Both the position numbers and the translations under genes were made by a program. Of a stretch of DNA of 64,000 nt, positions 8,050-16,823 are shown one piece after another (within the stretch, counting starts at the first letter, position 1; each line of letters opens with the position of its first letter). Under the pieces are notes generated by a model. The model did not search any database. It worked only from the letters and a program-made list of their open reading frames with translations, and was not told the origin of the DNA. This DNA is from Thiosulfativibrio sp964601165 (GTDB lineage Bacteria > Pseudomonadota > Gammaproteobacteria > Thiomicrospirales > Thiomicrospiraceae), in NCBI GenBank assembly GCA_964601165.1, contig CAZRMK010000001.1, forward strand, positions 15,055-79,054, read 5' to 3'.

Positions 8050-8919
8050 TTAAGGGGTATGAAAATAATGAGTTCTTGCCTGTTGGATAGTTTGACACAA
8101 AGTGGGTAGATAATGAATTAATCTTGCAGTAGGACGTTGTAGGTTATCCGCATTGATCTTATAAATTTGTTGTTGCTTAATGGCTTGAATAGTTGACCAT
8201 TCTTGCCATTCTTTAAGCCAAATCTCTTGAATAGGTTTTTCTCCACCTAGTAGTATAGTTTGTGGATTTTTATGAATAATAGCCTCTAAACTTACCGTTC
8301 CTGCAAGAGTTAGCATTTCTGAAAAAATATTATATCCACCGCATAAAGACAAGGCTTGGCTAATAAATTGTTGGCCATTTATTGTCATGAAAGGGTGGTT
8401 CCAAATTTGATAAAAAATAGTGACTAAATCTAAATGTTGGTACTGTTCTTTAATGCTATTTAACTGTTGAATTAATTCTAGTTTCTGTTTCTGAGCTACA
8501 TCTTGAGTTTGAATAACTTCACCAATTAATGCAATTTCTTTAGGAATATCAAATAGAGATTTCGGGTCAGAATAGAAAATCTTAAAACCAAGTTTCTGGC
8601 TAAGTTCCTCAATTCTTGCAATATCTTGAGCACGGTTTCCAGAGCGCCAAACCACTACTAAGTCAGGTTTTAAAGCAATGATTTTCTCGATACTAATAGC
8701 GTTGTAATTGCCAACAATAGGTAAGTTTTGAACAGACTTGGGATAGTTTGAATAAGCCACCACTCCAACTAATTTATCAACCCCACCAGCAGAAGCGATT
8801 AGCTCTGTTGTACCTGGAGAAAGGGAAATAATGCGTTCTACTGGAGAAGTATTTGCCCAAGCTTGATTTAAATAAAATATAAGTAGTGTAAATAGGATAA
8901 ATAAAGATTTTTTATTCAT
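8050..8919 (-). CDS. Periplasmic binding protein of BtuF/FhuD-type metal-chelate ABC uptake
   Basis: 289 residues with an N-terminal signal peptide (KKSLFILFTLLIFYLNQAWA) and then VERIISLSPGTTELIASAGG, the standard opening of cobalamin/heme/siderophore binding proteins. Further BtuF-like segments are LVGVVAYSNYPKSVQNLPIVGNYNAISIEKIIALKPDLVVVW. The two-lobe helical-backbone fold is expected. No permease or ATPase gene is nearby, so the ligand (vitamin B12, heme or iron chelate) is undetermined; BtuF is the closest by feel. Confidence 0.78.
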   Translation of the reverse strand: MNKKSLFILFTLLIFYLNQAWANTSPVERIISLSPGTTELIASAGGVDKLVGVVAYSNYPKSVQNLPIVGNYNAISIEKIIALKPDLVVVWRSGNRAQDIARIEELSQKLGFKIFYSDPKSLFDIPKEIALIGEVIQTQDVAQKQKLELIQQLNSIKEQYQHLDLVTIFYQIWNHPFMTINGQQFISQALSLCGGYNIFSEMLTLAGTVSLEAIIHKNPQTILLGGEKPIQEIWLKEWQEWSTIQAIKQQQIYKINADNLQRPTARLIHYLPTLCQTIQQARTHYFHTP

Positions 8920-8943
8920 AAATTTATCCCTTATTGAATTCTA

Positions 8944-9015
8944 GAGACCTTTGCATAATTAAAATGCACTATTTTCTGCATTCCCTAAACCGCATTTTAA
9001 TTATGCAAAGGTCTC
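8944..9015. repeat. Short MITE of family B (72 bp) with 5-bp target duplication
   Basis: GAGACCTTTGCATAATTAAAATGC is mirrored by GCATTTTAATTATGCAAAGGTCTC with a loop of about 24 bases, so the whole element is one long hairpin. It is flanked by TTCTA on both sides (8939-8943 and 9016-9020). The ends match the 160-bp family B copies at 42207 and 55243; this is probably an internally deleted derivative. It sits between two minus-strand genes for binding proteins. Confidence 0.8.
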
Positions 9016-9023
9016 TTCTAGTA

Positions 9024-9054
9024 ATAAAAAAGGCAGATAAAAATATCTGCCTTA
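9024..9054 (-). terminator. Rho-independent terminator of the 9080-10159 gene
   Basis: On the minus strand AAGGCAGAT-ATTTTT-ATCTGCCTT forms a 9-bp stem followed by TTTTTATTAC. It lies 26 bases past the stop codon of the binding-protein gene, in the right orientation. Confidence 0.8.
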
Positions 9055-9079
9055 GATTAAAGTTGAAATTTTAAAGTTT

Positions 9080-10159
9080 TTAGCTATGCTTTGCAACCGT
9101 ATCTATTATATGTTGATGCACGTCTTGTTTCATTAAAGTTTCAATAGAGATAAACTTATAGTTAAAATTATTCTCTTCTACAACTGGATTAACTGCACCA
9201 TCGCGTAAGGTTGAGCTAAGTCCAATTTTTACCATCTCTTTTTGTAAATCAGTATCTTTGGTAATATAGTTAAACAAATCTAATTCAGCTTCATTAGGAT
9301 TGCTACGAACGCCAACAGTGTAAGGGAAGGCAAAAGCACCTTCTTTAGGCCAAATAACTGCTAGTTTTCCATCTGCAATTGCTTGTAGAGTCTTTTTGCT
9401 AGTTAAAACGCCAACACCAACTTTAAATTTGCCTTCAGCTACTGCCTTAGCTACGCCTTCAACTTTAAGAGGTTTAGGTGCGTCTTTATCAGCTCTAATA
9501 AGTTTAGGCATATTTGCATTTATAATAATCTGCTCAAACTTTTTTTCGCCTACAGTATGGTACAAAGATGATAAGGTTCTTACCGCATAACAACCTCTTC
9601 CAGGAATGGCAAGAGTATCATTAAAATTGGCAAGATCCGCCCAGCTTTTAGGAACGTCTTTGGTATCTATTAACTTAGGATTGTAAAAAATAACCATGGT
9701 TTCTACGAAAGGATAATGTAGCTGTCCTTGATACTCATTGAAATGAGAGAATTGTGGTCTAAGGTCTAAATGCCCTGGCTTTGATGCAAAAAGATCTCTA
9801 GCATTATGTAAATGTTTAAAAATATCTGTTCCAGGAGGAACTTCTCCAGTCCTTCCATATGACAGGATAACGCTATGTCTAAGCTTGCCTTCTTTTACGC
9901 CATAAATAAGATCTTTAGAAAATCCACGGCTTCTTTTCATGTAGATAGTTGCATAGTGGCTACTTTTAGAATAAAAGTCGGCATCAATAAAACTTTTGGT
10001 ATCTGCTCTTAAAGGGCTTGGAAAATGTACTGAAAGAGTGGGGTTAGTATTTGCAGTGCTAGACTTATTTTCTGCTGCTACTACGGTGTGGCTCATAGCA
10101 AGGGTTAAAACTCCTGCGGATAGGGTAAGTGCAGTCACTTTAGTTAATTTTTTTAGCAT
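9080..10159 (-). CDS. ABC transporter periplasmic substrate-binding protein (iron/Fbp-like), Fur-linked
   Basis: 359 residues with a signal peptide (residues 1-29, cleaved after VVAA). The body is a type 2 periplasmic binding protein of the iron/putrescine/thiamine class: YPFVETMVIFYNPKLI and VPKSWADLANFNDTLAIPGRG are typical, as is a C-terminal KEGAFAFPYTVGV. A Fur-like operator lies 60-75 bases upstream, which supports a role in ferric iron acquisition. No permease or ATPase gene is adjacent. A strong terminator follows, so it is probably monocistronic. Confidence 0.78.
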   Translation of the reverse strand: MLKKLTKVTALTLSAGVLTLAMSHTVVAAENKSSTANTNPTLSVHFPSPLRADTKSFIDADFYSKSSHYATIYMKRSRGFSKDLIYGVKEGKLRHSVILSYGRTGEVPPGTDIFKHLHNARDLFASKPGHLDLRPQFSHFNEYQGQLHYPFVETMVIFYNPKLIDTKDVPKSWADLANFNDTLAIPGRGCYAVRTLSSLYHTVGEKKFEQIIINANMPKLIRADKDAPKPLKVEGVAKAVAEGKFKVGVGVLTSKKTLQAIADGKLAVIWPKEGAFAFPYTVGVRSNPNEAELDLFNYITKDTDLQKEMVKIGLSSTLRDGAVNPVVEENNFNYKFISIETLMKQDVHQHIIDTVAKHS

Positions 10160-10215
10160 CTAATCGCTTCCTTCTTAATTTGATAGAAAAGTAAATTTAT
10201 ATGATTGTTATTTAC

Positions 10216-10236
10216 AAGCAATAATGATTATCTTTA
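10216..10236 (-). promoter_or_regulatory. Fur-box-like operator
   Basis: The minus strand reads AAAGATAATCATTATTGCTTG upstream of the iron-type binding protein. GATAATCATTAT matches the core of the Fur consensus GATAATGATAATCATTATC, and a second AT-rich arm follows. Iron-dependent repression by Fur is inferred, not shown. Confidence 0.5.
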
Positions 10237-10298
10237 CTGATACTACCATAGGAAGATATTATGTTCAAATTTTTAAATTAAAAATTAATTAGTTAAAA

Positions 10299-10335
10299 CC
10301 TAAATCCTGCAAGTGTTGCACCAATGTATATGCAT
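10299..10335. repeat. Half copy of MITE family A
   Basis: CCTAAATCCTGCAAGTG, then TTGCACCAATGTATATGCAT, matches one terminal inverted repeat of the family A elements. There is no partner end. It lies 17 bases past the folD stop codon, between folD and the Fur-linked binding-protein gene. Confidence 0.65.
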
Positions 10336-10351
10336 AATCAATTGTTAGGAG

Positions 10352-11200
10352 TTATTCAGAATAAGCAGCTTGAAGGGTGTTTTGTAACAGTGTCGCAATC
10401 GTCATAGGGCCAACTCCACCAGGAACAGGGGTAATCCAGCTGGCCTTTTGTTTTGCGGTATTATACTCAACATCACCTACTAATCTTCCATCATCAAGGC
10501 GGTTAATGCCAACATCGATAACAATCGCTCCAGATTTAATCCAGCTACCTTTAACCATTTCTGGAATTCCTACAGCAACGACGACAAGATCAGCTTCTGA
10601 TATTTTTTGAGGCAGGTTTTTGGTAGCACTGTGACAAATCGTTACCGTAGCCCTAGCATTAAGTAGTTCTAGTGCCATAGGTACACCGACAATATTGGAG
10701 GCTCCTACGATTACAGCATTTAGACCACGCAATTGAATACCCATTTTTTTAAGCATAGTCATGACACCATGAGGAGTACAGGGAGCAAGATGAGTTGTTC
10801 TAGTTGCTAAACGTCCCATATTGTATGGGTGAAAGCCATCAACATCTTTTTGAGGGTCGATAGCTTCAATAATTACATTAGTATCAATATGATCAGGAAC
10901 AGGCAACTGAACAATAATTCCATGCACATCTTCACGTGCATTAAGTTCATTAATTTTAGCCAGTAGCTCAGCTTGGGTGGTTTCTGCTGGGAGCTCAAGT
11001 GAAACGTCATTAAACCCTGCTTCTTCGCAAGCAATTTTTTTGTTACGAACATAAACCTGAGAGGCAGGGTCAGTGCCCACTAAAATAACCGCTAAGCCAG
11101 GTGGCATCTTTCCTGAGCTTACTTGCTTTATAACCTGTTGAGAAATTTTTTCTCTAAGTTCTAAAGCAATCGCCTTACCATCTAAAATTTTTGCAGACAT
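10352..11200 (-). CDS. folD: Bifunctional methylenetetrahydrofolate dehydrogenase/cyclohydrolase FolD
   Basis: 282 residues, the normal length. It interconverts 5,10-methylene-, methenyl- and 10-formyl-THF with NADP+. Recognisable segments are GTDPASQVYVRNKKIACEEAG (catalytic lysine in the YVRNKK segment), VQLPVPDHID, DPQKDVDGFHP, PCTPHGVM, GASNIVGVPMALELL (dinucleotide binding) and TPVPGGVGPMTIATLLQNT. Together with YgfA at the left edge it gives the one-carbon interconversion steps, but the two are not linked as an operon. Confidence 0.96.
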   Translation of the reverse strand: MSAKILDGKAIALELREKISQQVIKQVSSGKMPPGLAVILVGTDPASQVYVRNKKIACEEAGFNDVSLELPAETTQAELLAKINELNAREDVHGIIVQLPVPDHIDTNVIIEAIDPQKDVDGFHPYNMGRLATRTTHLAPCTPHGVMTMLKKMGIQLRGLNAVIVGASNIVGVPMALELLNARATVTICHSATKNLPQKISEADLVVVAVGIPEMVKGSWIKSGAIVIDVGINRLDDGRLVGDVEYNTAKQKASWITPVPGGVGPMTIATLLQNTLQAAYSE

Positions 11201-11434
11201 GTTTTACCTTATGAAATTAGGTCTAACTCAATAGCTTGTACAATATTCGTGTTTAGAGATTTTCTGCATCTATGTTTGGATTATGGAGGGAGGTATTCTC
11301 CCTGATTTAATTGCCAAAAGTGGTTATGATACCTCAAATAGAAGTGTAGAAGTACTGTAGTTAAAATGGGCTTAGGTTAAATTGTTTAGAGTTGTTAAAA
11401 TGAAATTATTAAAAATTAATTGGTTAGGGGCTGT

Positions 11435-11917
11435 ATGAAACAGATAAAAGTGCTTTTCGTGTGTTTGGGTAATATTTGTCGTTCTCCAACTGCACATGGG
11501 GTTTTTAGGTCTTTGGTAAAAGATTTAGGCTTTCTCGATCAAATAGCAGTAGATTCAGCAGGTACCGCGGCTTATCATGTGGGTAAGAAGTCAGATGAGC
11601 GTTCGCGTCAAGTAGCCTTGGGACGAGGCATTAATATGGAGGATTTAAGGGCTAGAAAAGTTGATTTTGGGGATTTAATTACTTTTGATTATATTTTAGC
11701 GATGGATGAAGCTAATTATGCAGATTTAATAAACATGGCATTACCTGAGCATCACCCTAAAATTAAAATGTTTTTAGATTTTTCTAAGGACTTTAGTGAA
11801 CGAGAAGTACCTGACCCTTATTATGGTGGGGAGCAGGGATTTGAAAGGGTGTTTGATATGGTTTCTTCTGCCTCTAAGGGTTTATTAGTTGAGATACAAG
11901 AAAAGCATTTGAGATAA
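11435..11917 (+). CDS. Low molecular weight protein-tyrosine phosphatase
   Basis: 160 residues from the ATG at 11435, which has AGGGG seven bases upstream; an in-frame TTG at 11420 is less likely. The P-loop VCLGNICRSPTA (CX5R, residues 10-16) near the N-terminus and DPYYGGEQGF near the C-terminus with the general-acid aspartate are diagnostic. Roles in the family range from arsenate reduction to control of exopolysaccharide tyrosine kinases. No Wzc-like kinase is adjacent, so the substrate is unknown. Confidence 0.92.
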   Translation: MKQIKVLFVCLGNICRSPTAHGVFRSLVKDLGFLDQIAVDSAGTAAYHVGKKSDERSRQVALGRGINMEDLRARKVDFGDLITFDYILAMDEANYADLINMALPEHHPKIKMFLDFSKDFSEREVPDPYYGGEQGFERVFDMVSSASKGLLVEIQEKHLR

Positions 11918-11991
11918 ACTTAAAACTAAATTCTGTAATAATTTGTAGTATTTAGGTAAAAGTCTTATAGTTTTTAGGGTTAATGCTTGTT

Positions 11992-12028
11992 AAAACAATA
12001 TGTTATTGTTTTTATAAGTTTTTTTTTA
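11992..12028 (+). terminator. Terminator after the tyrosine phosphatase gene
   Basis: AAAACAATA-TGT-TATTGTTTT forms a 9-bp AT-rich stem followed six bases later by nine T residues. It lies about 75 bases after the stop codon. The stem is weak in GC, so this is moderate evidence. A degenerate pair of family A ends (CTAAATTCTG...ATTTAGG) lies between the stop and this stem. Confidence 0.5.
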
Positions 12029-12055
12029 AGGGTCATAAAAAAATAAAAAAAACAT

Positions 12056-12084
12056 TTGACAAGATTAGATGATGCTTATATACT
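12056..12084 (+). promoter_or_regulatory. Near-consensus sigma70 promoter for a candidate small RNA
   Basis: TTGACA (12056-12061), a spacer of exactly 17 bases, then TATACT (12079-12084). The -35 is perfect and the -10 differs at one position. It fires into a 90-base space that holds no open reading frame of note but ends in two intrinsic terminators, and it points against the end of slt. Confidence 0.8.
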
Positions 12085-12123
12085 CTAGTCATTCATGTTT
12101 ATTCATGAATATCCTCCTCTGTT

Positions 12124-12154
12124 ACTTCCTGTTGATTTCAGGAAGTAATTTTTT
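12124..12154 (+). terminator. First intrinsic terminator of the candidate sRNA
   Basis: Stem ACTTCCTG (12124-12131) and CAGGAAGT (12139-12146) with loop TTGATTT, followed by AATTTTTT. No T tract exists on the opposite strand, so it works only rightwards. Confidence 0.75.
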
Positions 12155-12155
12155 A

Positions 12156-12183
12156 AGCCCTAGTTGTCCCTAGGGCTTTTTTT
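12156..12183 (+). terminator. Second intrinsic terminator
   Basis: Stem AGCCCTAG (12156-12163) and CTAGGGCT (12170-12177) with a 6-base loop, followed by an uninterrupted T tract to 12183. It overlaps the slt stop codon, which is on the other strand. Confidence 0.8.
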
Positions 12184-14161
12184 CGTCTAGTATTTTTGGC
12201 GTGCCTATGGGTTGCATATGGCTTTCGAGCCGTTCATACTTTTGATTAAGTAGAGACTGAAAAACAATGGTATATGTCATCACCGCTTTAACGTATTTAC
12301 GAGTTTCTGTAAAGGGAATGCTATCAATCCATTGATCTGCTGCAATGGATTTGTTTTGAGGAGTCCAAGAGTTAACACGGTGTGGTCCTGCGTTATAGGC
12401 TGCTGTTGCCTTGATACGGTTGTTATCAAATTTGGAATATAGATAATTAAGATAGGCTGATCCTAGTTTAATATTAGAACTGGCATTGGTTAAATTACGA
12501 TAAACTCCGGAATTGACTCCTATTTTTTCTCCGATATATTGCGCAGTCTTAGGCATAAGTTGCATTAATCCCTGTGCTCCTGCTGAGGAGTTGGCATGTT
12601 TAGCAAAAGCACTTTCACGACGCATAACGCCATATATCCAAGCTGGATCTATTTTGTTGTTTTTAGCAGCTTTCATAATATATTTCTTGTGTGGTGTTGG
12701 GAAACGTAAGCTAATATTATTCCAATCTCTGGCTTTAGCTGCTCCTCTAATGGCAACATTATATTGTCCCCAATTAAATGCAATGTAGTTAATACCTTCG
12801 AGATCATCGGCTTTAACATTGTTTAGTAGGTGGTGCCATTCTCTATTGGCATTGATGTTCCAATTAATAGCGTGTAATTCTTTTATTCTTGCTAATTGGC
12901 TGTATTTCTTAATAAGGTAGTCGGTTGCAATATTTTCATTAGTGCGGGGATTAAATTGATAGTCTAAATTTAATATATCGGCAGATAAAAAGCCATAAAA
13001 ATTACGATTTTTAGCAAGTTTTTGAAAGATAGGCTTGGCTTGTTTTTGTCTACCAGTTTCATCAAGAGAGCGTGCTTTCCAATATTGCCATTTGTCTTTA
13101 AGCTGTTTTTCTGGTTCAAGTAATTCAAAGGTTTTAAGAATAGTTATCCAGTCTGAATTCCTTAAGGCTACTTGTAATTGCCATCGCAAAGTATTTTTTG
13201 AGGGTTCAATTCTATTTACTTTATATAAGAATTCTTTAGCTTCGGGTTTATATCTATAAGCTAGTCGTAGAGCAATAGTGCGTTTAAGTTCATTAATATT
13301 TTGTTGGCTAATATTATGGGTGCTGGCATGTTCTTTTAATAATTGTCTGGCAAATACCGCTTCTTTACGGGCTAAACGAACGATGGACTGCTTAAAGATA
13401 GCTCGTCTAATTTTAATAGGCATATCTTTGGGAAGGCCTTCGGCTAAAAGTTTAGGGTTTTTATCTATTTTTAGCCAAGCTTGATAAAATTTGCGTTCTT
13501 TTGAAGATAAGTCACGACTTAGTTGATTAGCAAAGCTGATTTGACGATTTTTAAAAGCTAAAATGATGTTATCCCATAGCATCGAACCAGTTAGTTTATG
13601 GTGTTTTCTTATATAGGTATCTAATGGTTGGCAGGATTTAGAAAGAGGGCGTCCTGTTATCCAAAGGGGTTTAATGGTTGATAGGTCAAAATAAGAGTCA
13701 GATTTTGCGAGCTGGGCTTGTATGTGATAGCAGGCAAGGTTGGTTGAGGTTTGCTCTTTAGGATTATAGTGTTTAAGAAAAAGTGGCCACTGTTTAGTTT
13801 TACCAAGATGATTTAACCATCTTAAGGTTAAGCGGTTTGCTAAATGAGTGTCTTTATGGGTTGCAATAAAGTTAAGAATAGAGATAGTTGGAACGTCATT
13901 TAAATTACGCAGTAAATCTAAGTAAATAATATAAGGAAGTAGGGGATAATCTTTTAGCTGTTTTTTATATTGAGCGATTAAAGGACGATCCCCATTTTGG
14001 ATAGCGGTATGGGCATTTAGAAAATCTCTTTGGTCTTGGGTAAGCGTTGAGTGGTCTAATGGTTTAGCATTGACCGAGGGTATGATAAAAAAACTTGCAA
14101 TTAAAGCCATTACCAAAAATTTTATAACATGGGAGTGAGGCCTTAAGCCTTGGATTTTCAT
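12170..14161 (-). CDS. slt: Soluble lytic murein transglycosylase Slt
   Basis: 663 residues with an N-terminal signal segment. The long middle part is the alpha-helical superhelical U-domain of Slt70-type enzymes. The C-terminal third has the GEWL-like catalytic domain: GVMRRESAFAKHANSSAGAQGLMQLMP with the catalytic Glu, then NIKLGSAYLNYLYSKF and ATAAYNAGPHRVNSW. It cleaves the MurNAc-GlcNAc bond in the periplasm. The ATG overlaps the TAA of the upstream LysM/MltD gene by one base, so two lytic transglycosylases are made from one mRNA with gloB. Confidence 0.93.
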   Translation of the reverse strand: MKIQGLRPHSHVIKFLVMALIASFFIIPSVNAKPLDHSTLTQDQRDFLNAHTAIQNGDRPLIAQYKKQLKDYPLLPYIIYLDLLRNLNDVPTISILNFIATHKDTHLANRLTLRWLNHLGKTKQWPLFLKHYNPKEQTSTNLACYHIQAQLAKSDSYFDLSTIKPLWITGRPLSKSCQPLDTYIRKHHKLTGSMLWDNIILAFKNRQISFANQLSRDLSSKERKFYQAWLKIDKNPKLLAEGLPKDMPIKIRRAIFKQSIVRLARKEAVFARQLLKEHASTHNISQQNINELKRTIALRLAYRYKPEAKEFLYKVNRIEPSKNTLRWQLQVALRNSDWITILKTFELLEPEKQLKDKWQYWKARSLDETGRQKQAKPIFQKLAKNRNFYGFLSADILNLDYQFNPRTNENIATDYLIKKYSQLARIKELHAINWNINANREWHHLLNNVKADDLEGINYIAFNWGQYNVAIRGAAKARDWNNISLRFPTPHKKYIMKAAKNNKIDPAWIYGVMRRESAFAKHANSSAGAQGLMQLMPKTAQYIGEKIGVNSGVYRNLTNASSNIKLGSAYLNYLYSKFDNNRIKATAAYNAGPHRVNSWTPQNKSIAADQWIDSIPFTETRKYVKAVMTYTIVFQSLLNQKYERLESHMQPIGTPKILDEKKP

Positions 14162-16007
14162 TAGCCACTAATCCAAATTTTGAGTTGTTTACCAGGGTGT
14201 AAGGTGATCGATTGTTTAATATGATTCCAGCGAGCAATTTGTTGCACGCTAGTATTATACCTTTGAGCAAGACTCCACAGGCTTTCGCCTTTTCTTAAGG
14301 TATGAGTGATTTTTTTACGGTTTTGTGTAAGATGAATGTTTAATTTTTGACCTTTTTTGAGAGCATTTTTTGTATTGAGGTTATTCCATTTGCTGATGTG
14401 TCGCACGCTGGTATTGTAGATACGTGCAATTGACCATAAGGACTCATTTGGTCGTACTGTATGAGTATGGATTTTAGGTTGATTGGATTTAGAAGAATGT
14501 GAAGACAGAGGTTTATTAATGGGGATAAGTAGAGTTTTACCAGCTCGAAGACGATCCGTTGTCATATTGTTGAGTCTTTTAATGTCACGACTTGAGGTTT
14601 GATGTTTTTGTGCGATAACACTTAGGCTTTCACCGGCTTTAATTTTATGCTCTACCGAGGTCACTCTTATTAAATTGGGGGATTGTTTAGAATGTTTCGT
14701 GACAGGTATGAGCAGGGTTCTACCAGCTCGAAGACGATCGGTTCTCATATTGTTGAGTCTTTTAATCTCACGACTTGATGTTTGATATTTTTGTGCGATN
14801 NNNNNNNNNNNNNNNNNNNNNNNNNNNNNNNNNNNNNNNNNNNNNNNNNNNNNNNNNNNNNNNNNNNNNNNNNNNNNNNNNNNNNNNNNNNNNNNNNNNT
14901 CATATTGTTGAGTCTTTTAATCTCACGACTTGATGTTTGATATTTTTGTGCGATAACACTTAGGCTTTCACCTGCTCTAATTTTATGCTCTAGCCAATTC
15001 ACACTCAGTAAATTAGGCGAGTTTTTGAGAGCTTGTTTAAATAGTTTAGCTTCTTTGATAGGAAGTATGATGGTATGTGGTCCATTAGGTGGGGTGGTTC
15101 TTTTAAGGTAAGCTGGATTGAGGAGTTTAAAATGCTGCTTACTTATATTGGAGTGAAGCATTGCCTTGGACAGGTCAATCTGTTGATTTAAGGTTATTTG
15201 TTTAAAATAAGGTGCGTTATCAATGGGAGGAATATTAAGGTTGTATTTTTCTCTATTTTTAATTAAATAGGCTACTGCAAGTAGTCTTGGAACATAGTGC
15301 TGGGTTTCTTTTGGTAAATAGCGGCGAATGTTCCAGAAATTAATTACACCATTGGGGTTATTTTTAAGAAATCTATTTTTTGCTCTTACGACATTACCAT
15401 AGCCTGCGTTGTAAGAAGCTAAAGCAAGTAACCAGTCGTTGTTATTTTTTTTGTATCTAGATTGAAGGTACTTCAAGGCGGCATGAGTACTGGTGTAAAT
15501 ATCTTTTCTGCCGTCATACCATTGAGTTTGTTCTAAGCCTAACATTTCACCTGTTCTAGGCATAAATTGCCATAAACCTTTTGCCCCCATATGAGATCTT
15601 ACTGTTGGCAAAAAGCCACTTTCTACAATGGGTAATAATGCTAGTTCATAAGGCATTTGGCGGGCGGTTATTTCTTGGCTTATAAAATAAAGAAACGGCT
15701 GTGCACGGACAGAAATTTTAGAAAGGTAACTACGGTGGCGTAAATAGTGGGCAATATAGTCTTCAAGAATATCAGATGATGGAGGAATTAAATAAAAATG
15801 GTTGCTTAATTCTCTCCATAAATCTTGCTCGGGAGGAAGTTTTATTTTATGAGAAGGTCTGGGTTCTGCTCTTTGGTCTGGAGTAATAATAGGGTCAGGT
15901 GTTTTATCTACAGTTCTTTCATGGGGTGCAACCCCTTGCAATGTTCCGCAACCAGAGAGCGTGAAAATAGCGATTAAACCAAGTAGTAAGAGTGATAGTT
16001 TTTTCAA
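14161..16007 (-). CDS. mltD: Membrane-bound lytic transglycosylase MltD with at least five LysM repeats (contains assembly gap)
   Basis: Annotated as one gene although 100 Ns interrupt it. The N-terminal lipobox LSGC (cysteine near residue 20) predicts an outer-membrane lipoprotein. The catalytic domain has LLPIVESGFLPTVRSHMGAKGLWQFMP with the catalytic Glu and LALASYNAGYGNVVRA. LysM repeats follow (HKIRAGESLSVIAQKYQTSSREIKRLNN and relatives): one before the gap, then a continuation and at least three more after it. The post-gap sequence IAQKYQTSSREIKRLNNMRTDRL reads smoothly into the 14161-14748 segment, which lacks its own start. The start is TTG at 16005-16007, inside the gloB stop (4-base overlap). 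Confidence 0.85.
14800..14899. other. Assembly gap of 100 N inside mltD
   Basis: Exactly 100 N, a conventional placeholder of unknown true length. The sequences on both sides are near-identical LysM-coding stretches (14745-14799 and 14900-14954 read the same), so the gap was caused by a tandem repeat that the assembler could not resolve. It causes an apparent frameshift that is not biological. Confidence 0.97.
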
Positions 16008-16792
16008 GATGGCAGTCCATGTTTGTCTATGTAATCTTTCCAGTCTCTAAGGGCTTTAAAGAGACTTGCAGAAGAGTGATTGTTGTTGCCACGTTTTACA
16101 AGTTGTGATGAAATATTGGGTTCATCAAACCGCAAAAAAGGGTTGGTGTGTTTTTCAATTCCTAAAGTTGACGGAGCCTCTTGCAGTACTTTGGGATAAG
16201 AAATCTCACATTGCTGATAACGGTCTTGTAGAGCAGAGTTGTTTGGCTCAACTAATAAAGCAAATTTGAGATTACTTTGGGTATATTCATGCGCACAATA
16301 AAAACCTAAGTGGTCAGGAAGGTCTCTAATTTTTAAGATGGAATTAGCAAAGTTTTTATAGCCACCACCTAGCTGTCGTCCACAGCCAGCGGTGAATAAA
16401 GTGTCGCCACAAAATAACCATTGATCGTTATAATAACTAATATGATCTAATGTGTGCCCTGGAGTCTCCATAATTTTAAAGGATAAATCAGTGGCAAGAT
16501 TAATAGTATCGCCTTCTGTTAACTTAATTTGAATGGCGGGATGTGTAGTTTTTTCTGGGCCATAAACTTGTGCTAGAGGAAAATGCTGTTTAATATCTAC
16601 AATACCATCAACATGGTCAAAGTGATTATGGGTTATTAAAATAGCTTTTAGTTGTAATTTTTGAGATTTTAAATATTCAATAACCTGTGCAGATTCACCA
16701 GGGTCGACTACCCATGCACTGGTTTGATTGTGCAAAATCCAAATATAATTGTCATAAGAGCCAACAAGAGCAGGCAGGGCAATAATTTTCAT
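16004..16792 (-). CDS. gloB: Hydroxyacylglutathione hydrolase (glyoxalase II)
   Basis: 262 residues, matching the GloB length. The metallo-beta-lactamase motif THNHFDHVDG is near residue 54, with TPGHTLDHISYY and FCGDTLFTAGCGR following, and the C-terminal substrate-binding part NPFLRFDEP is typical. It hydrolyses S-lactoylglutathione to lactate and glutathione in the cytoplasm. The order gloB-mltD on one strand with a divergent yafS-like gene is the usual gammaproteobacterial arrangement. A family A MITE lies between this gene and its divergent neighbour. Confidence 0.94.
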   Translation of the reverse strand: MKIIALPALVGSYDNYIWILHNQTSAWVVDPGESAQVIEYLKSQKLQLKAILITHNHFDHVDGIVDIKQHFPLAQVYGPEKTTHPAIQIKLTEGDTINLATDLSFKIMETPGHTLDHISYYNDQWLFCGDTLFTAGCGRQLGGGYKNFANSILKIRDLPDHLGFYCAHEYTQSNLKFALLVEPNNSALQDRYQQCEISYPKVLQEAPSTLGIEKHTNPFLRFDEPNISSQLVKRGNNNHSSASLFKALRDWKDYIDKHGLPS

Positions 16793-16823
16793 AATTTTAA
16801 AAAAGTAAATTGATATAATGCAA

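Larger units (their letters stand above)
12091..12183 (+). ncRNA. Candidate small regulatory RNA with C/U-rich loop and tandem terminators
   Basis: A transcript from the promoter at 12056-12084 would begin near 12091. It would contain a 5' hairpin (ATTCATG-TTTATT-CATGAAT, 12091-12110), a single-stranded AUCCUCCUCUGUU segment (12111-12122) complementary to Shine-Dalgarno sequences, and a first terminator stem ACTTCCTG/CAGGAAGT followed by TTTTTT (end about 12154). A second terminator, AGCCCTAG/CTAGGGCT followed by seven T, ends about 12183. Length is about 63 or 93 nucleotides. The layout is that of a trans-acting sRNA that blocks ribosome binding. I recognise no named family. The longer form overlaps the last bases of slt in antisense. 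Confidence 0.6.

Noticed and set aside
14745..14800. Apparent C-terminal tail SHKNIKHQVVRLKDSTI after the N block in mltD
   Set aside because: It is the LysM-coding strand read in the wrong frame because the N block has an arbitrary length; the other frame continues the LysM repeat perfectly.
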